Under the pieces are notes generated by a model. That model saw only the letters and a list, made by a program, of their open reading frames with translations, searched no databases and was not told the DNA's origin. Shown in pieces: positions 24,568 to 33,327 of a DNA stretch of 64,000 nt. Positions within the stretch are counted from its first letter, which is position 1; each line of letters begins with the position of its first letter. The stretch is from NCBI GenBank assembly GCA_963752225.1, contig CAVVXS010000016.1, positions 1 to 64,000 on the forward strand. The letters run 5' to 3'. This stretch comes from JBBROS01 sp963752225. Its GTDB lineage: Bacteria > Pseudomonadota > Alphaproteobacteria > Acetobacterales > Acetobacteraceae. The position numbers and the translations under genes were made by a program.

Positions 24568-26400
24568 TCAACCGTTCGGGTCGTCTCCGACCTTCCTCAG
24601 GCGGAGCGGGGTCACGTTGCCTCCTAAGTCAACGGCCAACGCCGTTGCGTTATCCGGTAACCAGAGCGTCACCGTGGTCCCCTGTCCCAATTCGCTTTCA
24701 ATCTGCAGGCGCCCGCCGGCCTGCTCTGCAAACCCTCGCGCGCCGGACAGGCCCAGTCCGGTTCCTTTGCCCCGCGGCTTCGTTGTGAAGAAGGCTTCGC
24801 TCGCCCGCTCGAGGACGTGCGGCGGCATGCCCTCGCCGGTATCGGTGATGGAAATTCGAGCGTAAAGGCCAGGCGCAAGCCCCGGAATGCGGCCGCCGAC
24901 CTCGACAATGTCCGGGGCGACCCCGACTGTTATCTTGCCTCCCGTAGGCATTGCGTCGCGTGCATTGGCGGCGAGGTTCATCAGGGCGGCCTCCACGTCG
25001 CGTCGAGACCCGCGAACCGTTGCAGGCAGCCCTTCTCTCTGGATGTTGCAGTCGAGCGAGTGCAGTGGACCGGATGTACCCGATAAAAGATTGCACAAGT
25101 CGGCCACGGTCCCGGCAATATCGGTGGCTTCGGCTTCCGGCTCCGCTGCATCGTTCTTGCGCGAGAAGTCGAGCATGCGACGGGCGATGGCCCCGCCTCG
25201 CTCGCCGGCCTGCCTGACCAGGCCCGCAAACGACTGCATACGATCGGGATCGGAGCTTCGCTCGATCATGGCCGCGCCGGAGCAGACAGCTTGCGCCACA
25301 TTGGCAAAATCGTGGGCGACGCTCGCCGCGAGCTGCCCCAGCAACTCCATACGCTGCGCTTGCCGTGCCGCCGCTTCGGCGGCGAATTGGCGCGCTTGCG
25401 CCTCGGCCAGCGCCCGGGTTTGCCGCATGGCCAGCAGCACGAGCATCGACAACGCTGCGGCTGCCAACACGCTCGCCGACCCGAGCAGCAGGACGTGCTG
25501 CCTCCAAACGGTCAGCACGGACGCTGTGGCAATGCCATAGCCGACCACGACCGGGTACTGGCCAACCCGGGCGTAGGCATACACCCGATCGACACCGTCG
25601 ACCGAGGAAGCGCTGCGATAACTGCCGCTCTGCGGCTGTCGGTCAAGCGCTTGCATGAGCGGGCTGCTGGAAGCGATCAGCCGCGGCAAGGATCCCGTCA
25701 GTTCCGGAAGGCGTGCCAGCATCTCACCATCGGTCCGCACCAGGGTCACGCTGCCGCCGGATTGCCCAACGGTCACCTGTTTCCAGAAATCGGTGAAGTA
25801 GGACACCGCCACCGCCGCATGGACCGTCCCATCGAATGAACCGTCCGCGCTGCTCCGTCGGCGACTGATGCCGAAATTCTGCCGTCCTGTTGCAGACCCT
25901 TTATAGGGGGTGCTGATGAATGTTCCCCGATCGGCTGCGCGCTGGGCAGCCCACAATTCCCGGTCGGAGATCAAAGTGTATCCGCCGGCCGAAACGCTGA
26001 GGGGGATACTCGCGGCCCAGAGCCGGCCCTCCGCATCGGTGAGCGCGAGCGCCGAGATCTGAGGAAGCTCCTCGTGCATCTTGTACATCTCGGCCAACAA
26101 TGCGGCCCCCTGATCGCGAATCTCGCTCCAGGTCAGCCCCCGTGTGCGCTGGTCGAGTTGCCGGACGAGAAGCTCGTTGGTTTCGACCGCCTTGAGCGTG
26201 TGCTCCCGCAGCAAAGCAACGGTTCTTTCGGCATTGCCAAAGGCGTCCTCGAGGAGCCGCGCTCGATCGAACCACGCAGCAAGTCCGAACAGGGCGAGCG
26301 GAACCACGACAGAAGCCATCAGCGCACGTCTCAGCCACACATCGGCGTGGCGTGCATGCCCATGGCTGTCGGCGGGTGCGCGCTCTCTTGAAGGGTCCAT
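24568..26400 (-). CDS. Membrane sensor histidine kinase with double-Cache-type periplasmic sensor (orphan)
   Basis: A 610-residue kinase. TM1 is at about 24-44, a periplasmic region of about 250 residues follows with Cache-like features (LALTDAEGRLWAAS, DRGTFISTPYKG, GQYPVVVGYGI), TM2 is at about 303-325, then a short coiled segment and the H-box with H363 (QLAASVAHDFANVAQAV). The ATPase domain has LMNLAANARDAMPTGG, ITDTGEGMPPHVLERASEAFFTTKPRGKGTGLGLS and GTTVTLWLP. The H-box is of the NtrB/DctB-like kind. No response regulator is adjacent. Base composition looks slightly less GC-extreme than its neighbours. Confidence 0.9.
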   Translation of the reverse strand: MDPSRERAPADSHGHARHADVWLRRALMASVVVPLALFGLAAWFDRARLLEDAFGNAERTVALLREHTLKAVETNELLVRQLDQRTRGLTWSEIRDQGAALLAEMYKMHEELPQISALALTDAEGRLWAASIPLSVSAGGYTLISDRELWAAQRAADRGTFISTPYKGSATGRQNFGISRRRSSADGSFDGTVHAAVAVSYFTDFWKQVTVGQSGGSVTLVRTDGEMLARLPELTGSLPRLIASSSPLMQALDRQPQSGSYRSASSVDGVDRVYAYARVGQYPVVVGYGIATASVLTVWRQHVLLLGSASVLAAAALSMLVLLAMRQTRALAEAQARQFAAEAAARQAQRMELLGQLAASVAHDFANVAQAVCSGAAMIERSSDPDRMQSFAGLVRQAGERGGAIARRMLDFSRKNDAAEPEAEATDIAGTVADLCNLLSGTSGPLHSLDCNIQREGLPATVRGSRRDVEAALMNLAANARDAMPTGGKITVGVAPDIVEVGGRIPGLAPGLYARISITDTGEGMPPHVLERASEAFFTTKPRGKGTGLGLSGARGFAEQAGGRLQIESELGQGTTVTLWLPDNATALAVDLGGNVTPLRLRKVGDDPNG

Positions 26401-26568
26401 TCAGCCGGGAATATTGCAAATCCCAAGATAAATTGCGAGCGGTCCGGTTGAGCTCGGCAGCCGATGTCTCCTAAGCCGGACCCACGGTTGTCCACCCATT
26501 CCTGTCATCGCCGGCCGTCGTCGACGCTAAGCCGCCATTGACGTCCCCCCCTCGCAAATGTTCCTCTT
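26401..26568. promoter_or_regulatory. Divergent intergenic region between sensor kinase and hypothetical gene
   Basis: This 168-base gap separates two divergent genes and must contain promoters for both. The stretch just upstream of the kinase (26405-26445) is relatively AT-rich. I see no operator palindrome or recognisable sigma-factor pair that I would call with confidence. Confidence 0.35.
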
Positions 26569-27414
26569 ATGTTCATGTCCACCCACGCCACCCCGGCCGA
26601 GCCCACCATCGACCCCGGCGCATACGCCGCCGACGCCCGGCATCACCGCGAGGTCCTGAACGAGCTGATCGACATGGGCGCCGACCTCGCGCGCCTCCTC
26701 CACAAGCAAGCCACGACCGTAGGGTGGGTAAGCGAAGCGCAACCCACCATCACCCCGCCCCCGGACGCGTCGCTCTCAAACTCACCCCAAAACCCACAAT
26801 CAACCCCCACCCTCGCCGCCACCACCCCCGACCTCACCCTCGCCTTCGACCGCATCGCCCGCTGCGTCCGCCGCACCGTCCTCCTCGCGCGCCGCATCGC
26901 CGAGCCGATGCCGGCCGGCCCCGCCGAAGCCGCCGCCGGCCACCGTGTCGCCGCGCGGAGGAAAATCATCCGCGACGTCGAGGACGCCATCGGCCGCGCT
27001 GCCCAAGCCGCACCCAAATCGGCCGACGCCGGCGCCCTCAACGCCGAACTGCACGACCGGCTCGACGCCCCCGAGCTCGACGACGACATCCGCCGCCGCC
27101 CCGTCGCCGACATCGTCGCCGACATCTGCCGCGACCTCGGCATCGCCGCCGCCGGCGGCGCCAAGCCCTGGAAACGTCGCACCCCCGCCGACATCGGGGC
27201 GCTCTGCGCCCGCGCCGCCGCGCCCGCCAACCCACCCGGGGCCGCAACCCCGGCGCCGGCACGCCCGAAGCCGCCGGCCCCGCGCGCCATTCCCGCCGGC
27301 CCGCGCCCGCCTCGGCCCGCCACCGACCCACCCCCGACCGGGGCGGAAAACCTGCCCCGGGACCCGGCCGCCGCCGTCGCCACCCTCCTGCGCTACGCCG
27401 CCCGCCCGCCCTAG
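26569..27414 (+). CDS. Hypothetical Ala/Pro-rich protein
   Basis: A 281-residue protein with no signal peptide. Residues 1-50 are helical (ADARHHREVLNELIDMGADLARLLHKQA) and 80-210 are helical and charged (FDRIARCVRRTVLLARRIAE, AARRKIIRDVEDAIGRA, RPVADIVADICRDLGI). The C-terminal 70 residues are a Pro/Ala-rich disordered tail. I know no function for it; similar proteins occur in Acetobacterales. Residues about 51-61 (TVGWVSEAQPT) are encoded by a palindromic repeat inserted in frame. ATG at 26569 is used; the ATG at 26575 is an equal alternative. Confidence 0.7.
   Translation: MFMSTHATPAEPTIDPGAYAADARHHREVLNELIDMGADLARLLHKQATTVGWVSEAQPTITPPPDASLSNSPQNPQSTPTLAATTPDLTLAFDRIARCVRRTVLLARRIAEPMPAGPAEAAAGHRVAARRKIIRDVEDAIGRAAQAAPKSADAGALNAELHDRLDAPELDDDIRRRPVADIVADICRDLGIAAAGGAKPWKRRTPADIGALCARAAAPANPPGAATPAPARPKPPAPRAIPAGPRPPRPATDPPPTGAENLPRDPAAAVATLLRYAARPP
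26721..26749. repeat. In-frame palindromic element (GGGTGGGT...ACCCACC type)
   Basis: AGGGTGGGTAAGCGAAGCGC followed by AACCCACCA forms a hairpin with seven perfect stem pairs (GGTGGGT/ACCCACC). The same kind of palindrome is common between genes in many proteobacteria. Here it lies inside a reading frame and contributes the peptide GWVSEAQPT without breaking it. Confidence 0.6.
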
Positions 27415-27476
27415 CGGACCGCGCCCGCATCGCCGCGCCCGCTGCCAAACCGGCGCCGATACGCTACATCCGGCGC

Positions 27477-28502
27477 ATGCAAACCATGCTCCGCAATTTT
27501 TGGTACCTGGCGCTCTCCGGCCGTGCCCTGAAACCCGGCAAGACCCGGGCCATGACCCTGCTCGGCGAGCAAATGCTGCTCGGCCGCCGCCACGACGGCA
27601 GCGTCTTCGCCGTCGGCGACGTCTGCCCGCACCGCGGCATGCCCATGCGCCACGGCAGCTTCGACGGCGACACCCTCCGCTGCTGCTACCACGGCTGGGC
27701 CTTCCGCAGCACCGACGGCATCTGCACCGAGATCCCCGCATTGCCGCCCGACGACGCCACCGACCCGGCCCGATTCAAGCTGAAGACCTGGCCCTGCCGC
27801 GACGTCCAAGGCAACATCTGGGTCTTCGTCGGCGACGGCCCCCCGGGCGAGGTGCCGACCGTCCCCGGCTTCGAGAACCAGGCCCCCCAGGTCACCACCA
27901 CCATGCGCTTCCCCTGCGGCGTCGACCTCGCCGCCATGGGCTTCTTCGACCCCGCCCACCCCGCCTTCGTCCACACCTCGCGCTGGTGGAAATCGAAGTC
28001 GGCCCTCAACCTCCGCCTCAAGGAAAAGCACTTCGAGCCCGCCGGCATGGGCTTCCGCATGCTCCGCCATCACCTCAAGCACGGTGCGAACCCCTACCGC
28101 CTGCTCGGCCGCGACGTGCACATCGACATCGGCATCACCCTGCCCGGCATCCGCATCGAGCACATCGAGGGCAGCGCCCACTCCGCCTGCGTCCTCGCCG
28201 CCGCCACCCCGGTCTCCGAAACCGAAACCGACGTCCATTACTGCGTCTACTGGACGCCGAAATGGCTGGCCCCGCTCAAGCCCTTCGCCGCCTGGATGGC
28301 CCGCGACTTCCTCGACCAGGACCGCGTCGTCGCCGTCCGCATGATGGATAACCCGCGCCTGCCCCCGCCCATGTTCGTCGGCGGCGCCGACACCCAGGTC
28401 CGCTGGTACCTCCGCCTCAAGCGCGAATACCTCGAGGCCGCCGCCGAGAACCGCGCCTTCAACAACCCGCTCCGCCCCCAGGCGCTCCGCTGGCGCAGCT
28501 GA
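27477..28502 (+). CDS. Rieske 2Fe-2S oxygenase component (ring-hydroxylating type)
   Basis: A 341-residue protein with an N-terminal Rieske domain (CPHRG and CCYHGW supply the two Cys and two His ligands, about residues 45-70) and a C-terminal catalytic domain. The mononuclear iron site reads DPAHPAFVH (D-x2-H-x4-H). Such enzymes hydroxylate or demethylate aromatic or sterol-like substrates using electrons from a separate reductase, which is not encoded nearby. Cytoplasmic, with no leader. An ATG at 27486 (MLRNFWYLA) would lose only three residues and is equally plausible. Confidence 0.88.
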   Translation: MQTMLRNFWYLALSGRALKPGKTRAMTLLGEQMLLGRRHDGSVFAVGDVCPHRGMPMRHGSFDGDTLRCCYHGWAFRSTDGICTEIPALPPDDATDPARFKLKTWPCRDVQGNIWVFVGDGPPGEVPTVPGFENQAPQVTTTMRFPCGVDLAAMGFFDPAHPAFVHTSRWWKSKSALNLRLKEKHFEPAGMGFRMLRHHLKHGANPYRLLGRDVHIDIGITLPGIRIEHIEGSAHSACVLAAATPVSETETDVHYCVYWTPKWLAPLKPFAAWMARDFLDQDRVVAVRMMDNPRLPPPMFVGGADTQVRWYLRLKREYLEAAAENRAFNNPLRPQALRWRS

Positions 28503-28562
28503 TCGTTTCGAAGACCGGAGCATGTTGACGTTCGCGTGAGCCATGGTGCATCACGCAGTCCC

Positions 28563-30101
28563 ATGCCCGACACGAACCCGTATGCGGTCCCACGGGCCGG
28601 CCTCTCGGCCCGGCCGCCGGCCGCGCTCGCGCCGGTCGGCATCGCCGCTTGGGCCGTGCTCTGCCTGCTGCTCCTGTTCTGCGCCGCCATGACGGGGCCG
28701 GTCGGCTTCGACCAGGACCCGTTCATTGCCGCCGGCGTGATGGTCCGGCCCATGCTGCCCTACCGCGACTTCGTCTACTTGCAGCCGCCCCTCTACCCCC
28801 TCGTCCTGTCGCTGGCGTTCGAATTCGCCCAGGGCTGGTTCACCCTCGCCGCCCGGCTGTTCGGCTTCGGTCTCGCGGCCACCTCCGGGGCGATGCTGTG
28901 GCACGTGCTGCGCCGCTTGGGCGCCGGGCCGGTCCTGTCGGTGGTGCTGCTGACCGCCTGCCTCGCCTCGCCCTACGTGACGGCAACGCTCGCCGATGCG
29001 CCCGATACCGGCCTGGCCCTCACGCTGCTGCTGGCCGGGCTGGCGGCGCAGCTTTGGATCGACCGCACCCGGCACGAGCTCACCGCCCGCCTGCTCGCGG
29101 CGCTCCTGTTCGGCCTGGCCGCCGCCACCAAGCTCCCCTTCCTGTTCGGCCCGGCGATCCTGCTGCTCCACGCCTTGGCCCGGCCATTGCGCCGGCTCGG
29201 CCCGGTGCTCCTCGGCCTCAGCCTGGCCGCCCTGCCGGTCGCCTATTGCTGGTCCGAAGCGCCGGAAGGCTTCTGGTTCGGCGTGATCGAATACCACCTG
29301 ATCGCACCGTCCGCCTGGTCCGCCTCGGCGGGCCTCGACGGCTGGTTCGCCGTCTGGGCCCGGCTGCAGGCGGTCGCCGACGACGCCGTTGTGGGCGGCA
29401 ATCTCACCTTGCTGGTACTGTCCATCGCCTTGTCGCTGCTCGCCATCGCGCGCCGCCGGCGATGGCAGCACCCGGGCCGCTTGCTGCTGGCCTTGGCCGC
29501 CGGCGCCTTCGCCCTCGCGCTGGTCCCGGCGCCCGGCCGCGCCGCCAACTTCGCCCCCGTCGCGGTCTTGCTGGCCTGCTGCATCGCCCATCTCGACCGC
29601 ATCACCACCGAGGTCGCCGGCGTCGCTCGCAAGCGCATCCTGGTGGCAGTCACCACCTTGGCGAGCCTCTCCGCCATTCTCCCCCAACTCGCCGAGCTGC
29701 CCCGCCTGCTCGACCCCGAACGCTGGGCCGGCGTCGCCGTGCACCGCAACGCCGAGGCCATCCGCGACGCCGTGGCCGACCCGATCGGCGACGTCGCCAC
29801 TCTGTTCCCCATGCTGGTGATCGACGCCAACCCGGTGCGGCCCGAGTTCTCCACCGGCCCCTTCGTGTTCCGCTCCGGCGCCGGTGCCGAGCCGGCCCGC
29901 CTGTCCCGCCTGCACGCAATCTCGCCCGCGACCCTCGCCGCGGCCTTCGACGCCGACCCGCCCCGAGCCATCTACGCCGGACGCTACGCCGGCGCCTGGC
30001 GCACCCCGATGGACGCCCCGCTCGCCGCCTACGCCACCAGCCACGCCTGGCGCCTCGCCCGCGAGGACGCCGCAGGCGGCCGCCTCTGGGTCAGGCCCTG
30101 A
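28563..30101 (+). CDS. Polytopic GT-C-like glycosyltransferase family membrane protein
   Basis: A 512-residue membrane protein with about ten hydrophobic segments in the first 380 residues and a soluble C-terminal region. The first external loop reads FDQDPFIAAGVMVRPMLPYRDF followed by VYLQPPLYPL. This is the pattern of lipid-linked-sugar-using GT-C enzymes (dolichyl-phosphate-mannose transferase/ArnT-like), in which the loop Asp is catalytic. The substrate is unknown. ATG at 28563 is chosen over a GTG at 28536 because it precedes the hydrophobic core more closely; this is not certain. Confidence 0.75.
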   Translation: MPDTNPYAVPRAGLSARPPAALAPVGIAAWAVLCLLLLFCAAMTGPVGFDQDPFIAAGVMVRPMLPYRDFVYLQPPLYPLVLSLAFEFAQGWFTLAARLFGFGLAATSGAMLWHVLRRLGAGPVLSVVLLTACLASPYVTATLADAPDTGLALTLLLAGLAAQLWIDRTRHELTARLLAALLFGLAAATKLPFLFGPAILLLHALARPLRRLGPVLLGLSLAALPVAYCWSEAPEGFWFGVIEYHLIAPSAWSASAGLDGWFAVWARLQAVADDAVVGGNLTLLVLSIALSLLAIARRRRWQHPGRLLLALAAGAFALALVPAPGRAANFAPVAVLLACCIAHLDRITTEVAGVARKRILVAVTTLASLSAILPQLAELPRLLDPERWAGVAVHRNAEAIRDAVADPIGDVATLFPMLVIDANPVRPEFSTGPFVFRSGAGAEPARLSRLHAISPATLAAAFDADPPRAIYAGRYAGAWRTPMDAPLAAYATSHAWRLAREDAAGGRLWVRP

Positions 30102-30185
30102 CCCGGTTCGTGTAGCCTTTCCACCGCCGACGTGTTACCGCGCCCACCAAACGACAGCCGCCAAACGAGAGTTTAAGGAACCGCC

Positions 30186-30695
30186 ATGTCCGAGACCGCC
30201 CCGACCACCCCGCCGGCCCAGCCCGCGGCCCCGCCGCTGGCCGTCAACATCCAATACGTCAAGGACCTGTCGTTCGAAGTGCCGAACGCCCCGGCGATCT
30301 ACAGCACCCTGCGCTCGCAGCCGAACGTCAACATCAACCTCGACGTCCAGGCTCGCCGCATCCAGGACGGGCAGGACGTCTTCGAGGTCACGCTGCAGAT
30401 CAAGGCCGAGGCGACCGAGCCCGCCGCCGCCCCCAACGGCGCCGAGCCCGCCCCGGTGTTCATCGCCGAGCTCGCCTATTGCGGCGTCTTCACCCTCAAC
30501 GGCGTCCCAGAGAACACCGTCGAGCCGGTGCTGCTCGTGGAATGCCCGCGCCTGCTGTTCCCCTACGCCCGCAACATCCTCGCCGACATCACCCGCGACG
30601 GCGGCTTCCCGCCCGTCCTGCTGCAGCCGATCGACTTCGTGTCCCTGTGGCAAAGCCGCCGCGCCCAGGCCGAGGGCGCCGTCGCGCAAGCCTGA
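30186..30695 (+). CDS. secB: Protein-export chaperone SecB
   Basis: A 169-residue tetrameric chaperone that keeps preproteins unfolded for SecA. The core runs from VNIQYVKDLSFEVPNAP through VNINLDVQARR, FEVTLQIKAEA, AELAYCGVFTL and ARNILADITRDGGFPPVLLQPIDF, all characteristic of alphaproteobacterial SecB. The ends are Ala/Pro-rich tails. A GTTTAAGGAACCGCC stretch just before the ATG contains the ribosome site AAGGA. It is convergent with dnaQ with only three bases between, a conserved arrangement in this class. Confidence 0.96.
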   Translation: MSETAPTTPPAQPAAPPLAVNIQYVKDLSFEVPNAPAIYSTLRSQPNVNINLDVQARRIQDGQDVFEVTLQIKAEATEPAAAPNGAEPAPVFIAELAYCGVFTLNGVPENTVEPVLLVECPRLLFPYARNILADITRDGGFPPVLLQPIDFVSLWQSRRAQAEGAVAQA

Positions 30696-30698
30696 GCA

Positions 30699-31382
30699 TC
30701 AGGCTCCAAGCCAGACCGGGTCCTTCAACCGCGCCACGAAGGCGGCGTGCCGAGCCAGCACCGCCGCCGACGGCACCAGCAGCCGGATCGTCCGCGGCCC
30801 GGCCACCGCCGCATAGGATACCGCCGGGACGGCAAACTCGCCCTCGTCGGCCAGCAGCAACCCCCGCTGCCGCCCCCCGGTGAGTTCCACGTAGACGTCG
30901 GCCAGCAACCGGCAATCCAGCAACGCATTGTGGCTGGTGCGCTCGCTGAGATCGATCCCGAACCGCCGGCACAGCGCGTCGAGGCTGTTCGGCAAGCCGG
31001 GAAACCGCGCCTTCGCCAGCGCCAGCGTATCGACCATCCGATGCGAGCCGAGCGGCGGCAGCCCGAGCCGCCCCAGCTCCGCATCGACGAAGGCGAAGTC
31101 GAACGTGGCATTGTGCGCCACCAGCGGGCTGTCCCCGATAAACGCCAGCAGCTCGTCCACCACCTCTGAAAAGCGCGGCTTGCCCACCAGGTCCGCCCGG
31201 GTGAACCCATGCACCCGCGTCGCCTCGGCCGGCACGTCGCGGTCCGGGTCCACCAGCACATGGAACACCCGCCCGGTCGGCAGGTCCCGCTCCAGCTCCA
31301 GGCAAGCGATCTCGATCACCCGATCGCCCCCGTGCGGGTCGAGCCCGGTGGTCTCGGTGTCGAACAGCACGGAACGGCTCAT
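30699..31382 (-). CDS. dnaQ: DNA polymerase III epsilon subunit (3'-5' exonuclease)
   Basis: A 227-residue proofreading exonuclease of the DEDDh type: DTETTG (first Asp/Glu), VAHNATFDFAFVD (second Asp) and SHNALLDCRLLADVY (His and last Asp). The C-terminus extends beyond the nuclease fold and would bind the alpha subunit. It is the last gene of aroE-coaE-dnaQ, all on the minus strand with four-base overlaps, a typical alphaproteobacterial cluster. Confidence 0.96.
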   Translation of the reverse strand: MSRSVLFDTETTGLDPHGGDRVIEIACLELERDLPTGRVFHVLVDPDRDVPAEATRVHGFTRADLVGKPRFSEVVDELLAFIGDSPLVAHNATFDFAFVDAELGRLGLPPLGSHRMVDTLALAKARFPGLPNSLDALCRRFGIDLSERTSHNALLDCRLLADVYVELTGGRQRGLLLADEGEFAVPAVSYAAVAGPRTIRLLVPSAAVLARHAAFVARLKDPVWLGA

Positions 31383-31966
31383 GGCCGGAGGCTGCGAATC
31401 AGGCGATGCAACATGCGATGGGCGTGATAGCGCGACAGCCCGGTCCGCACCACCACGTCGGCGCGCCGGCGCTTCTCCCGGTCCGGCATCTGCCGCGCCA
31501 CGATCGCCGCGATCTGCGCCTCCGTCATGCGCCGCCGCGCCCGCACCCGCGCCCGCTGCACCGAGGCCGGTGCGCTGACCACGACCACGAGGTCCACCCG
31601 CCGGTCACCCCCGGTCTCCAGCAGCAGTGGAATGTCGAGCACCACCGCCCGCGCCCCGGCCCGCCGAGCGGCCAGGACGAACCGGTGCTCGGCAACCCGC
31701 ACCAGCGGATGCAGAATCCGCTCCAGCGTCGCCATCGCCGCCGGATCCTGCACCGCGGCCGCACGCAGCCGTCCGCGGTCGACGGCGCCCCCCACCACCA
31801 CGCCCGGGAACGCCGCCTCGATCGCCGGCACCGCCGCCCCGCCGCGCGCCTGCAGCCGGTGCACCTCCGCATCCGCATCGAACACCGGCAGCCGGGCTCG
31901 CCGGAACGCCGCCGCGGCGGTGGACTTGCCCATGCCGATCCCGCCGGTGAGCCCGATTGTCTTCAC
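31379..31966 (-). CDS. coaE: Dephospho-CoA kinase
   Basis: A 195-residue P-loop kinase for the last step of coenzyme A synthesis. It shows GLTGGIGMGKSTAAAAF (Walker A), FDADAEVHRL (substrate and base motif), DIPLLLETGGDRRVDLVVVV and the lid RRRMTEAQIAAIVARQMPD. It overlaps aroE upstream and dnaQ downstream (ATGA-type overlaps), so it is translationally coupled to both. Length is typical. Confidence 0.95.
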   Translation of the reverse strand: MKTIGLTGGIGMGKSTAAAAFRRARLPVFDADAEVHRLQARGGAAVPAIEAAFPGVVVGGAVDRGRLRAAAVQDPAAMATLERILHPLVRVAEHRFVLAARRAGARAVVLDIPLLLETGGDRRVDLVVVVSAPASVQRARVRARRRMTEAQIAAIVARQMPDREKRRRADVVVRTGLSRYHAHRMLHRLIRSLRP

Positions 31967-32787
31967 GTCAGCACGGCGCGTGCGAGCGCATCATCCACGA
32001 CCGGAGTCACCCCGAACCACGCCGCAAAGCCCGGCACGGCCTGATGCAGCAGCATGCCGAGGCCGCCCACCGTGCGCAGGCCGCGTGCCGCGGCGTCCGC
32101 CAGCAGCGCGGTCTCGAGCGGGGCATAAACGATGTCCGACACCACCAGCCCCGGCGCCGCACGGTCCAGCGCCATCACCAGCGCATCTTGCCCCTGCATG
32201 CCGAGCTGCGTCGTGTTGACCAGCAGCGCGTGCTCCGCCACCGCCGCCTCGCGCGCCTCCCAGGGCACCGGCCGCACCCCGGGCAATGCCGCCGCCAACG
32301 CCTCGGCCCGGCCCGGGCTCCGGTTGGCGACGCTGACCGCGACCCCGCACTCCAGCAGCGCCGCCGCGATTGCTCGCGCACCGCCCCCGGCGCCGAGCAG
32401 CAGCGCGGGGCCGGACGCCGGGTCCACCCCGTGCGCCCGCAGGTTGGCGAGGAACCCCGCCCCGTCGGTGTTGCTGCCTTCGATGCCGTCCGCGCCAAAC
32501 ACCAGCGTGTTGACCGCCCCGGCCCGCCGCGCGGTCGCATCGACCCGGTCGCACAGCGCCATCACCGCCTCCTTGTGCGGGATCGTCACGTTGCAGCCCC
32601 GGAACCCGGCCGCGCGCAGGCCGTGAACCGCGACCTCCAGCCGCTCCGGCGCCACCGCGAGCGGCACGTAGGCGCCATCCACGCCATGCCGGGCCAGCCA
32701 ATGGCCGTGCAAGCGCGGCGAGCGGGAATGCGCGACCGGCCAGCCGATCACGCCCGCCACTCTGGCCGCGCCCGTAAGGGTTCCCAT
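31963..32787 (-). CDS. aroE: Shikimate dehydrogenase (NADP+)
   Basis: A 274-residue enzyme of aromatic amino acid synthesis that reduces 3-dehydroshikimate. Substrate-binding motifs GWPVAHSRSPRLHG and GCNVTIPHKEAVM (catalytic Lys) and the NADP-binding LLLGAGGGARAIAAALL with ANRSPGRAE are present. It heads the aroE-coaE-dnaQ unit. The 89-base gap to the divergent Mo-hydroxylase gene must contain promoters for both directions. Confidence 0.95.
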   Translation of the reverse strand: MGTLTGAARVAGVIGWPVAHSRSPRLHGHWLARHGVDGAYVPLAVAPERLEVAVHGLRAAGFRGCNVTIPHKEAVMALCDRVDATARRAGAVNTLVFGADGIEGSNTDGAGFLANLRAHGVDPASGPALLLGAGGGARAIAAALLECGVAVSVANRSPGRAEALAAALPGVRPVPWEAREAAVAEHALLVNTTQLGMQGQDALVMALDRAAPGLVVSDIVYAPLETALLADAAARGLRTVGGLGMLLHQAVPGFAAWFGVTPVVDDALARAVLT

Positions 32788-32876
32788 GCTGTCTCCCTAT
32801 TGTGCCTTGCGCTGCCATGGTCTGCTGCGCCAACGTCGTTTAACGCTGCATCGTAGACTCTCGGGGGAACTGCCGC

Positions 32877-33326
32877 ATGGTCAAGCTGGACATCAACGGA
32901 CGCGCGCACGAACTCGACGTCGATCCGGAGACTCCACTCCTGTGGGTGATCCGCGAGCAGCTCGGCATGACCGGGACCAAGTATGGCTGCGGCATCGCCC
33001 AGTGCGGCGCCTGCTCGGTGCACGTGGACGGCCAGGTGATGCGCTCCTGCCAGCTCCCTGTCGGCACCGTCAGCGGCAAGATCACCACCATCGAGGGTCT
33101 TTCGCCCGATAGCAGCCACCCGGTCCAGGTCGCCTGGCTGGCGCACCAGGTGCCGCAATGCGGCTACTGCCAGAGCGGGCAGATCATGGCCGCCGTCGCG
33201 CTGCTGAACGAGAAGCCGCAGCCGACCGACGCCGACATCAACGAGGCGATGAGCAACATCTGCCGCTGCGGCACCTACCAGCGTATCCGCACCGCGATCC
33301 ATTCGGTCTCCGGCGGGAAGGCCTAG
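32877..33326 (+). CDS. Mo-hydroxylase small subunit with two [2Fe-2S] clusters (IorA type)
   Basis: A 149-residue iron-sulfur subunit of a xanthine-oxidase-family enzyme. The plant-ferredoxin-type cluster motif is GTKYGCGIAQCGACSVHVDG, and the second cluster uses CGYCQSGQIM and CRCGTYQRI. This two-domain small subunit lacks any partner FAD subunit here, as in isoquinoline 1-oxidoreductase and periplasmic aldehyde oxidases that pass electrons to cytochromes. It is first of a tight run that continues through two large subunits to a cytochrome and the sox genes. Confidence 0.92.
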   Translation: MVKLDINGRAHELDVDPETPLLWVIREQLGMTGTKYGCGIAQCGACSVHVDGQVMRSCQLPVGTVSGKITTIEGLSPDSSHPVQVAWLAHQVPQCGYCQSGQIMAAVALLNEKPQPTDADINEAMSNICRCGTYQRIRTAIHSVSGGKA

Positions 33327-33327
33327 G

